The position numbers were made by a program, and so were the translations under genes. The notes under the pieces were generated by a model, which had not been told where the DNA came from, ran no database searches, and was given only the letters and a program-made list of their open reading frames with translations. A stretch of DNA of 64,000 bases from Pseudozobellia sp. WGM2 (GTDB lineage Bacteria; Bacteroidota; Bacteroidia; Flavobacteriales; Flavobacteriaceae). Below, piece after piece: positions 53,544-62,100 of the stretch (position 1 is its first letter; every line of letters begins with the position of its first letter). The stretch is from positions 106,352 through 170,351 of the forward strand of contig NZ_JADNYK010000009.1 of assembly GCF_017810075.1 (NCBI RefSeq), in the 5' to 3' direction.

Positions 53544-55061
53544 CTATACCAAGGCTTCCCTTGTCATCAATTTGGGTTGTGCAACCCCAATAAGTTTCAA
53601 TATCGTCGGTGCGATATCGCCCAAAACACCATCTCTTATTTCTTTCAAGTCGTTATCGACCAATATAAGGGGCACAGGATTGGTGGTATGGGCGGTATTT
53701 GGGCTTCCATCTGGGTTGATCATAGTGTCACAGTTACCGTGATCCGCGATTACGATTGTGGTATAGCCATTTTCTAAACCTGCAGAGACAACAGCATCTG
53801 CACAACTATCGACCACTTCGCAAGCCTTAATGGCGGCATTCATATCGCCGGTATGCCCGACCATATCTGGGTTGGCAAAATTTAAACAGACAAAATCAAC
53901 TTCTCCCTTTTTAAGTTCAGGAATAATAGCATCCCTAATTTCATAGGCACTCATTTCTGGCTTTAAATCGTATGTCGCTACCTTTGGTGATGGACATAGC
54001 AGACGTTCTTCCCCATCAAACGGTGCCTCTCGACCACCATTGAAGAAAAAAGTAACATGGGGGTATTTCTCCGTCTCGGCTATTCTGATTTGTTTTTTTC
54101 CGGCTTTCTCTAAAACTTCACCTAAAGTCTCTTTAATATTTTCTTTGTCATAAACCACATGAACACCTTTATACGAGTCGTCATAATTTGTCAAAGTAAC
54201 GTAGTATAGTGGCAATTTGTGCATCTCATAATCATGCATACATTCTTGGCTCAAAACCTGGGTGAGCTCTCGACCTCGGTCGGTTCGAAAATTGAAAAAG
54301 ATGACAACATCGTCTTTCTGAATTTTCGCGACCGGATTTCCTACTGCATCGTTCATAACGATGGGGGCTATAAACTCATCTGTCGTACCTTCGTCGTAAC
54401 TCTTTTGAAGGGTTTCAGAAATATTGGTCGATTTTTCTCCCACATTATTGACCATTACATCGTAGGCTTGTTTAACGCGTTCCCATCGCTTGTCGCGATC
54501 CATGGCATAGTAGCGACCGATAACGGTAGCCAATTGGGTGTTCTTGCCTTGGGCATAAGAAGTTACATCTTCTAAAAATCCTTTGCCACTCTTCGGGTCG
54601 ACATCTCTACCATCGGTAAAAGCATGAATGAACATTTTATCAAGACCATAATTATTGCCCGCATCAATGAGTCCTTTTAAATGGTTGATGTGGCTATGTA
54701 CGCCCCCATTACTCACAAGGCCTAAAAAATGAACGGCTTTATTGTTCTCTTTGGCATACTGAAACGCTTCCGTTAGAACCTTTTCATCTTTGAGTGTATT
54801 TTCTTGAACGGCTAAATTTATTTTCGCCAAATCTTGATATACAATTCTACCGGCACCCAGATTCATGTGACCTACTTCACTGTTTCCCATTTGACCTTCA
54901 GGAAGACCAACGTTCATACCATCGGTCAAAAGGTTGGCGTTAGGGTATTTTCTATACAGGGAATCTACAAAAGGAGTTTTTGCATTTGCGATGGCAGAAA
55001 CTTTTGGGTCAGGCGATTTACCCCATCCGTCAAGTATCATCAAAATTACTTTTTTGTTCAT
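53544..55061 (-). CDS. gpmI: 2,3-bisphosphoglycerate-independent phosphoglycerate mutase
   Basis: Interconverts 3- and 2-phosphoglycerate in glycolysis; Mn-dependent enzyme of the alkaline-phosphatase superfamily. The 505-aa protein has the metal/Ser motif MILDGWG and MGNSEVGHMNLGAGR (phosphoryl Ser61), HAFTDGRDVDP, and the C-terminal metal ligands CLNFANPDMVGHTG and IADHGNCD. It has the best-matched promoter in the window (TTG-N21-TATTTTTG). Confidence 0.97.
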   Translation of the reverse strand: MNKKVILMILDGWGKSPDPKVSAIANAKTPFVDSLYRKYPNANLLTDGMNVGLPEGQMGNSEVGHMNLGAGRIVYQDLAKINLAVQENTLKDEKVLTEAFQYAKENNKAVHFLGLVSNGGVHSHINHLKGLIDAGNNYGLDKMFIHAFTDGRDVDPKSGKGFLEDVTSYAQGKNTQLATVIGRYYAMDRDKRWERVKQAYDVMVNNVGEKSTNISETLQKSYDEGTTDEFIAPIVMNDAVGNPVAKIQKDDVVIFFNFRTDRGRELTQVLSQECMHDYEMHKLPLYYVTLTNYDDSYKGVHVVYDKENIKETLGEVLEKAGKKQIRIAETEKYPHVTFFFNGGREAPFDGEERLLCPSPKVATYDLKPEMSAYEIRDAIIPELKKGEVDFVCLNFANPDMVGHTGDMNAAIKACEVVDSCADAVVSAGLENGYTTIVIADHGNCDTMINPDGSPNTAHTTNPVPLILVDNDLKEIRDGVLGDIAPTILKLIGVAQPKLMTREALV

Positions 55062-55083
55062 TTCTTTAGCTTTTAGAGAAGTT

Positions 55084-55115
55084 CAAAAATACTTTGATTT
55101 AGGGGTATTTGCCAA
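55084..55115 (-). promoter_or_regulatory. Promoter of gpmI (TTG-N21-TATTTTTG)
   Basis: -7 box TATTTTTG (55091-55084) with a -33 TTG (55115-55113) 21 bp upstream: a close fit to the Bacteroidetes promoter. ATG is 22 bp downstream. Confidence 0.7.
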
Positions 55116-55346
55116 TATTGATAAGGCTTTTTTGATATTATTTTAAATCAGAAAAATATGCGGAAATTTTTGTTGACCGTATGTGATTTGACAGTTTGGC
55201 AATTTGTAGAAAACCAGTAAAATTCTTAAAACAAAGTTAAGACGACAGCTCTAGTTGTTAAAAATGACCATTTTTTGAAACATAATGTAAAGGATGTCGT
55301 CTATAATATAGAATCAAAAATCATTCATCAATCAAAATCATTCATC

Positions 55347-55739
55347 ATGAAAAAAACGATTATTTATGTAGCGGCAGCGTGCTTGTTGTCGTCAAGTAGC
55401 CTTATGGCCCATGAAATCAATGTGGACCCTGTGGTACCAAAAGTCACTAATGTCAAAAATTTAGATGTCAGCTCTTTTTGTAAGGCGATTATGCAGGGTG
55501 ACTTAGAAACAGTTCAAAAACTTATCGACCTAGGTGAAGATGTAAATCGAAAATCATTGGGCATGACTCCCGCGATATTTGCGGCCAGATACAATAAAGC
55601 GGAAATTCTACAGCTCTTGATCGACAATGGGGCTGATTTAAAAATTAGAAGTGACAAAGGTTTTACGGTTAAAAAATACGCTGAACTGTCTAATGCTATA
55701 GATGCATTGCAAGTCTTGGAGGCTGCGAGCGGAAGTTAA
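55347..55739 (+). CDS. Secreted ankyrin-repeat protein
   Basis: Small exported protein with ankyrin repeats. The reading frame extends upstream to 55275, but the ATG at 55347 gives a signal peptide (about 1-22, ending LMAHE) and is preferred. The mature part has two ankyrin-type units: DLETVQKLIDLGEDVNRKSL followed by GMTPAIFAARYNKAEILQLL and IDNGADLKIRSDKGFT. Such proteins mediate protein contacts; no partner is visible. A 17-bp-spaced duplicate AAATCATTCATCA (55318-55330, 55335-55347) sits just before and into the start codon. A bidirectional terminator follows. Confidence 0.82.
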   Translation: MKKTIIYVAAACLLSSSSLMAHEINVDPVVPKVTNVKNLDVSSFCKAIMQGDLETVQKLIDLGEDVNRKSLGMTPAIFAARYNKAEILQLLIDNGADLKIRSDKGFTVKKYAELSNAIDALQVLEAASGS

Positions 55740-55760
55740 ATAACAGTCTGATATAAAAAT

Positions 55761-55793
55761 AAACCCGGAATCTTTTCAGTTCCGGGTTTTTCA
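55761..55793. terminator. Bidirectional terminator between ankyrin and 55-aa genes
   Basis: Perfect 10-bp stem AAACCCGGAA (55761-55770) / TTCCGGGTTT (55780-55789) with T-rich flanks on both strands. Confidence 0.88.
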
Positions 55794-55844
55794 TTTTCAT
55801 TTCAAAAGTGTGTCTTCATAAAAGAGCAACGATAAGAGTTTGTT

Positions 55845-56012
55845 CTAGAACTCGTATCCGTTAATTATTCTATGCGTAAATGCATAAATAGCCATAAAAA
55901 TCATAATGGCGCTAAAAACTGAGTAAGCTTTTAAAAGCAAAACCGCAATTTGTGGTTTGCAATTATCGAAAGCTTCGACGTAAAGATTCTTAAAATGTGT
56001 AAGTGTTCCCAT
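55845..56012 (-). CDS. 55-aa membrane protein, conserved-looking small gene
   Basis: Short gene read by eye on the minus strand (ATG at 56012, TAG at 55847-55845). The 55-aa product has a soluble N-terminus (MGTLTHFKNLYVEAFDNCKP), one or two hydrophobic segments in residues 22-45 and a positively charged C-terminus (THRIINGYEF). It resembles a small flavobacterial protein family of unknown function (I believe DUF6747, to be confirmed). It is supported by its position just before a matching terminator on its own strand. Confidence 0.7.
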   Translation of the reverse strand: MGTLTHFKNLYVEAFDNCKPQIAVLLLKAYSVFSAIMIFMAIYAFTHRIINGYEF

Positions 56013-56240
56013 ATAGTTTCATTTTCATGACGGTACTCGCATTCCGTCTATTAGTAAATCAAAGCTATAAGGGTTAAATCAAGGGTGCCTAGGTAGCAAA
56101 TTTGGGATGCCGTAAAGATAAGTGAATAATACCCTAGACTATAGGTGTTGCTATGCGGTTCATCGAAATTTGAGGTATTTCAAGGGATTTTTATAATATG
56201 GGATATAAAAAACTTGTGAAAGCTTCAAAAGCTAATAGAT

Positions 56241-57008
56241 TTACTGCTGATTTCGGTATTTCGCGATTGATTCTTGTATCCTCTCAATTCTATTTTCAGG
56301 GTCGGGGTGCGTGCTTTGAAACTCCGGTGCACGATTCGGTCCGGCAGCAGCTTTTAAAATTTCCATTACCTTGATCATCTCTTCGGGCCGGTAACCTGTT
56401 TGTATCATAAAAAGAACCCCAAGATCATCGCTTTCGAGTTCATCGTCGCGACCATTGCTTAACAGGGTGTTTTGACCGATTCCTCCAACAAGACCACCAA
56501 GGTCGCCACCTACCGAGGCCCCTGTTGAAAGGGTTTGCCAAAACTCGCCTTCGGCAATTCGTTCGGCGGAATGTCTGCCGATAACATGTCCGATTTCATG
56601 ACCTAAAACCCCGGCTAACTGAGCTTCGTTCAATTGTTTGAACAGTGCATAGGTGATAAAAATTGGTCCGCCGGGCAATGCAAATGCGTTAATGGTCTGA
56701 TCGTCTGCCAGTAAATGGAAGTCGTATTGATAAGGGGTTTCTCGGGCAATACTGTTTTGAACAAGTTTTTGCCCCACCTTATCTACATAGGCCTGTAGTC
56801 GCTCATCGGGGTAGAGGCCGCCGTATTGCTGGGCTATTTCTGGGGTGCTTTGAAGACCGATGGCAATCTCTTGCTCGGCCGTCATATTAATGGTCTGTAC
56901 GCGACCGGTATAGGGGTTTTCTTCTTTGCTGCTACAGCGTTTGATAAAGGCGAAGGCCACAATGGCCAACCCGATGAAGATTCTTATCTTCCAACTACTT
57001 CTTCCCAT
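56241..57008 (-). CDS. M48-family membrane-anchored metalloprotease
   Basis: Zinc metalloprotease of the M48 (HtpX/BepA-like) family. The 255-aa product has an N-terminal membrane anchor (about 7-22), then the catalytic HEIGH motif (LGHEIGHVIGRHSAE, about residue 140) and a downstream Glu ligand in DDELESDDLGVLFM. Also visible is the family's FALPGGPIFITYALF. There are no C-terminal TPR repeats, so it is shorter than BepA. It would act in the periplasm on misfolded or outer-membrane proteins; the specific substrate is unknown. Confidence 0.93.
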   Translation of the reverse strand: MGRSSWKIRIFIGLAIVAFAFIKRCSSKEENPYTGRVQTINMTAEQEIAIGLQSTPEIAQQYGGLYPDERLQAYVDKVGQKLVQNSIARETPYQYDFHLLADDQTINAFALPGGPIFITYALFKQLNEAQLAGVLGHEIGHVIGRHSAERIAEGEFWQTLSTGASVGGDLGGLVGGIGQNTLLSNGRDDELESDDLGVLFMIQTGYRPEEMIKVMEILKAAAGPNRAPEFQSTHPDPENRIERIQESIAKYRNQQ

Positions 57009-57046
57009 GGTTATAGTGTTCTAACAAAAACCAATATACAAAAGAG

Positions 57047-57781
57047 TTACAGAAGTTCAGTGTTGATGTCTAAGATATTGTCTTCGATATAATTGGTTAA
57101 AAAGCCTTCCGTAAAATGCTCGCACCCGTAAAAATCTTCATTTTTCAAGAGCTGCATTATATTCTTTTTTCTAAACTCGGTGAGCATAGGTTTTGAAATA
57201 GGGGCATAACTATAATGCCATGGTTCATATTTAAAACCTCTTCGACCGGCAACATCGGTATACACTAAATAAAAATCGTAGGTATTAGCGTTTTCATCCA
57301 TCCATTTTTTTAGGTTACCGAATGGTTGGTCTTCTCCGAATTTATTAGGGTCAAGAACATCGCCTTTAACTTTTTGGTAGCCATCGATAATATCGATATC
57401 GGTACCCCAGTGGTGTCTGCTCGTGCCGGGTATAGTTGAGTATTCGATTATCTTATCTATGGCCTCTATAGGTTCCATACGGTCATCATCGGTGTAGCGA
57501 AGATATTTGCGCTCCCAAATACTGCGTTGGCGCTCGTAGTTTCTATAGCTTGAAACTATTTTAAGGTCGATACCGTCACTGTATGCCGCTTTTTTCATCG
57601 AAACAAAGGCATCGTGGGCTTCTTTGCGCAGATTAACATCCTTACCATAAAGTTTGATATCGGTCTTGCCCATCAACTCTAAAATAGAAAACTCAAAATC
57701 TTTTGTATTGGCCCAAAGGGGTATGCTGCTAAGTGCCATGCTGCCTAAAGCGGCTTGCCGTATAAAAACTCTTCGTTGCAT
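57047..57781 (-). CDS. VanY-type D-alanyl-D-alanine carboxypeptidase (M15)
   Basis: Zinc carboxypeptidase acting on peptidoglycan stem peptides in the periplasm. The 244-aa product has an exported N-terminus (about 1-25, VFIRQAALGSMALSSIPLWA, with an RR at residues 3-4 so a Tat signal is possible) and the M15 zinc motifs: SRHHWGTDIDI (His and Asp ligands) and EPWHYSY (Glu and His). It lies 38 bp upstream of the M48 gene on the same strand. Confidence 0.92.
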   Translation of the reverse strand: MQRRVFIRQAALGSMALSSIPLWANTKDFEFSILELMGKTDIKLYGKDVNLRKEAHDAFVSMKKAAYSDGIDLKIVSSYRNYERQRSIWERKYLRYTDDDRMEPIEAIDKIIEYSTIPGTSRHHWGTDIDIIDGYQKVKGDVLDPNKFGEDQPFGNLKKWMDENANTYDFYLVYTDVAGRRGFKYEPWHYSYAPISKPMLTEFRKKNIMQLLKNEDFYGCEHFTEGFLTNYIEDNILDINTELL

Positions 57782-58348
57782 ATTACAATCTCTTTGCGGT
57801 TTAGTATGGTATAAAGTTAATCAAGTTTCTGAGTGATTTTACTATGTACTAACGTTCAGCAAAAATATTTCTTGTTCAGACACAGTAAACTTTCAAGGGT
57901 GCAAGTTGATTGAAACCTACAAAAGGTATTTCTATCAGGCCTGCCATATCTAGCAGAGCCACTTCTGCTTATCATAAAAAACGAATATACCTGTTGATGC
58001 TTTTATTTAAATAAGTAAGAAAGTTCATCAATAATATTTTTATTTTAAATATTAATTCTTACAAAATCTTACTTCTTGTTTCTGATTTATTATGTAGTAC
58101 TATTTGTTGGAATTTTGATGACGAAAACGTTTGAAATTTTACTTTATAACTAATTGATAATTAACTTTTAATCGATAAACAACAGTTTATGATGGTTATA
58201 CGACATAATTGAGCTAGGTCACAACAATTAGTTAATACTACTAAGTGTTAAAGATATATTTGTCTTAATTAAAATGTAGGTAATTCTTACAATTCAATAA
58301 TTTAATTCAAAAAATATCTATTTGCTTAACTGTAATAAACACAACCCG
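57782..58348. other. Gene-free AT-rich leader before the surface-protein genes
   Basis: About 570 bp with no credible coding frame; long A/T runs. The only recognisable element is a -7-like box TATATTTG at 58255-58262. No repeat, tRNA or mobile-element end was seen. Confidence 0.6.
58255..58262 (+). promoter_or_regulatory. -7-like box before the surface-protein genes (TATATTTG)
   Basis: Perfect TAnnTTTG 86 bp upstream of the ATG at 58349; no clear -33 TTG. Confidence 0.4.
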
Positions 58349-59071
58349 ATGAAAAACACATTAACTCTACCTGTCGAACCCAAAAGAATTTACGCCATAG
58401 TTCTTTTTCTAATGTTGTCTAGCTTGGCAATTACCGTGGCCTCTGCCCAATCTGTAGGTATAAATACATTAACACCCGACCCGGCTGCTGCGCTAGAAAT
58501 TCAATCTACTACGGGTGGTCTGCTTATACCTAGAATGAATACTACACAGGTTAATGCCCTGGTTAACCCACCCGATGGTTTGATAGTCTACAATACAGAC
58601 ACCAATAATTCTTTAATGTTCGTTCAGGGCGCACCGTACGAGCTATTCAATCGTACGACAACCTCTGCGGCTACTATTTTATCAGGCTTGACCCCTTCGG
58701 CATGGGTGGGAATAAATAATATTACACCTACAGAACTGGGTCTTGAAGCCTACAGGTTTCAATTAGATTTATCAGAGGTAAGGGAAATGAGGGTAGTTGC
58801 CAATGTTTTTGGTCTTACACTGTCTCTAGGTAATAGTTTAGATATCGCCCTGCAATATTCAAGTGATAACGGTGCAACCTGGAATTATTTAAATGGGTCC
58901 GGTTTTGGCCCTGGCGTATCTATATCAGTAAACGGGTTGATTACGACACCTTGGGTAGAAATAGAGGAAGAGGCCCAACAAGATGTACAACTGCGAATTG
59001 TCGGTATGTCTGCAAACAACCCATTGACACTTCAAGTTGGCTTTGGACTTCTTATGGCAGAGATGCGATAA
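58349..59071 (+). CDS. Secreted protein with a collar-type N-terminal motif
   Basis: Not assigned to a pathway. The frame starts upstream, but ATG at 58349 gives a signal peptide (about 1-33, ending VASAQ) and is preferred. Next comes a motif often found at the N-terminus of Bacteroidetes surface or tail-fibre-like proteins (VGINTLTPDPAAALEIQST, GGLLIPRMNTTQ and GLIVYNTDTN), then a beta-rich C-terminal domain (about 110-240). The giant adhesin starts 61 bp downstream on the same strand, so the two may work together at the surface. Confidence 0.7.
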   Translation: MKNTLTLPVEPKRIYAIVLFLMLSSLAITVASAQSVGINTLTPDPAAALEIQSTTGGLLIPRMNTTQVNALVNPPDGLIVYNTDTNNSLMFVQGAPYELFNRTTTSAATILSGLTPSAWVGINNITPTELGLEAYRFQLDLSEVREMRVVANVFGLTLSLGNSLDIALQYSSDNGATWNYLNGSGFGPGVSISVNGLITTPWVEIEEEAQQDVQLRIVGMSANNPLTLQVGFGLLMAEMR

Positions 59072-59132
59072 ATATAATGATTGTCATCGTCTCTCCATTT
59101 ATTATCTAACCATCCTTTTTTTTCAATACATT

Positions 59133-62100
59133 ATGAAAACTGTTCATTTTTTAAGTTTTTTTCTGTTTTTCAATATTACCATGCTGATGGCCCAAGATGG
59201 GCTTAATTTGGTTGGTGCTACTGTCTCGGTATCTAGTGGAGCTTCCATTAGGGTCGAGAACGGAAGTTTTCAGGTGTCGAACGAAGGGCAAGTTAAAAAC
59301 AATGCACTGATAAGTGTAGATGGTAACTGGCTCAATAATAATACAACGGGGCAGGTTTTTACAACAGATTCCGATGGAACTGTAAATCTGAACAATTCAG
59401 GATCGGTAACCATTGGAGGAACTACAACAACACTATTCTACAATTTAATTTTAGAGGTAGACCAGACTACATTAGAAGTGAACACAATTGTGGGAGGGCA
59501 CATTTCAGGTGCTAACGTCGGTGTTCTTGATCTCGGTGACTCAAGGTTGAATTTAAATTCGAATACATTACAGATTACCAACCCTCTAATTGCAGCTCTA
59601 ATCACTAACGAGGGTTATATAATTAGTGAAGATGTTTTAAACGAAAGTAAAGTGATGTGGCAAACATCACCTTTATCTTCTACACAAGAAAAATATACCA
59701 TTCCATTTGCGACTACTGCTGGTGAACTAATCCCTTTAAGTATAGAAAGAGCATCTGGAGATTTAGGAGTTATTACGGTATCCACATATTCTGTGGGTTC
59801 AGATATGCTTCCCTTACCTACCCAACCAGAGGCGGTTGTAACGATGTTAGATGAAGGTGGAGGAGATTTAAATAGCACTTCTGTTAATAGGTTTTGGCAA
59901 TTAGATAAGTCTGGAACAGGAGAAGCTAACCTTACATTAACTTATACCGAAGACGAAGTACCATTAAATGGAGAAGCAAATTTATCTGCTTACAGATATG
60001 ATACAAACGTTGATAGATGGCAGAAAAAAGGGGCTGCAGTTCTAGATGCAAGTGCTAATACCTTAAAGGTAGAAAGGGTAAGTGAATTTTCACCATGGAC
60101 GCTTTCAGAAGGAGAATCACCTACCTTGGATTTAAATGAATATACCGCAGGTGTAGACTACGAGTTAGCCTTTAAACCTACAACGGGTACCATTGTTTCT
60201 ATTTCAAATAATCCTACTGCAGCTTCTGATGACGGAACGATATCTAGTGCAACTATTGAGTTTTTAGATTATGTGGATAGTACGGAACTAATGTATATTA
60301 CCAATGGAGGTGATATTTATTATTTTACCACTGCAACTGCATCAAATGATTACACCTTTGCAGGGTCAACAATAAGGGTAACCCAAAATTTAAACAATTT
60401 TACAATTACAGAGGCATTTGGCGGAACGATTCCTATCCAAGATTTTTTAGATTTTTTAGCAACGGTAACTTATGGCAATCTTACCAATACACCTACAGAT
60501 GGTCCTAGAAGAGCCATCTTTACAATAACAGATACAAGTTCAAGAACAGCCACGGCCACTTCTAAGATAAATGTTTATACTACAGCACCGGCAGCGGTGG
60601 ATGATGCTAATACCATTGTAGCAAATAACACAGGTACGGTAACCGGAAATGTTTTAACGGGTGGTACACCAGATTCAGGAACAGGACTTACGGTTTCAGA
60701 AGTCGATGTTTATCCAGCACAAGTAGGCGTTCCTTATGAAACACTTTATGGTACGTTTATCATTAATATGGATGGTTCCTATAGCTATGATGTAGATGAA
60801 ACTAACTCTGCGGTAACCGGATTGAAAAATGGGGAGAGTATTCAAGATATTGTCTCTTACACCCTTAAAGATGAAAATGACATCACTGATTATGGTATTC
60901 TTACTATTACCATTGATGGGGTAGATGAAGCACCGGTAGCATTAGATAATACAGATGAAATTAACGTCGTTTCAGAAGTAAATGTCTCAGGAAATATTAT
61001 TTCAGATATAGGAGTAGACGGTGCGGATTTTATTGATAGGGGATTATCTACTTTAGTTTGGGAAAATGAGTTTAGTGCTCCGGGTGGAGTATTTGCAAAT
61101 GTTTCTGCACCAGTAGATGGTCAAAGTAGAATAATTTCGGGGGTAACTTTAGATTTTACATCTACAGACCCATCAAATATTGGAGTAGCAAATGATAATC
61201 AAACAGTTTACCAAACAGCTACGAATGGTGGGCATACAGGATATTTAAGGTTCGCTATAAACGCATCGACTAACCCATCAGCCGATACAGAATTAATAAT
61301 AGATTTTAACGAACCCGTTTTCAATCTAGGGTTTTTAATTACAGATATTGATTTTCCTCAAGGTTCGGCATGGCAAGATCAAATTAAAATAAAAGGGTAC
61401 TTAGATGGTTCCGAGTCTAATTTTAATTATACAACTACAGGAGGAGTTGTAAATGCAGGTAATGATACCTATTATGGTATCGGTAATGCTATTCCAAGCG
61501 ATGCAACTGGTAATATTAATGTATTTTTTGAGGAACCAATAAATCAATTGGTTTTGAGTTACAATTACGGTCCAGATGCGACAGATACTGACCAATCAGG
61601 CCAAATAGCAGGTGTTTCAGATATTTATTGGCAAGGTGAGAACCCCGATATCGTTATATCTGAAATAGATGGTAGTGCAGCAAATGTAAATGCTGTTTAT
61701 ACGGGCATTTATGGTTCTATTGTAGTACAATCAGATGGTTCTTATACATATACACCAGATACGAATAACCCATTAGTTGCGAATTTATTAGTTGGTGATA
61801 CATTAACGGAAACTTTTGAGTACAGATTATCAGATGGATCTAATTCAGATACTGCAAACCTTATAATAACCCTTAGGGGAACTCAATTTGATTCTGATGA
61901 AGATGGTGTCATTGATAGTGTAGATCTAGACGATGATAATGATGGTATTTTAGATACAGCGGAAAATGCAGGAGGTTTTGACCCAAATGCAGACGATGAC
62001 AGCGATGGAATAGAAAATTATAAAGATTCTGATTTTGGAATAGATGCCAATGGTGATGGTGTCATAGATAGCTTCGATAATGACTCTGATGGTGTTTCTG

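Noticed and set aside
55275..55346. Longer N-terminus of the ankyrin protein
   Set aside because: The extension would bury the signal peptide; the ATG at 55347 gives a normal one.
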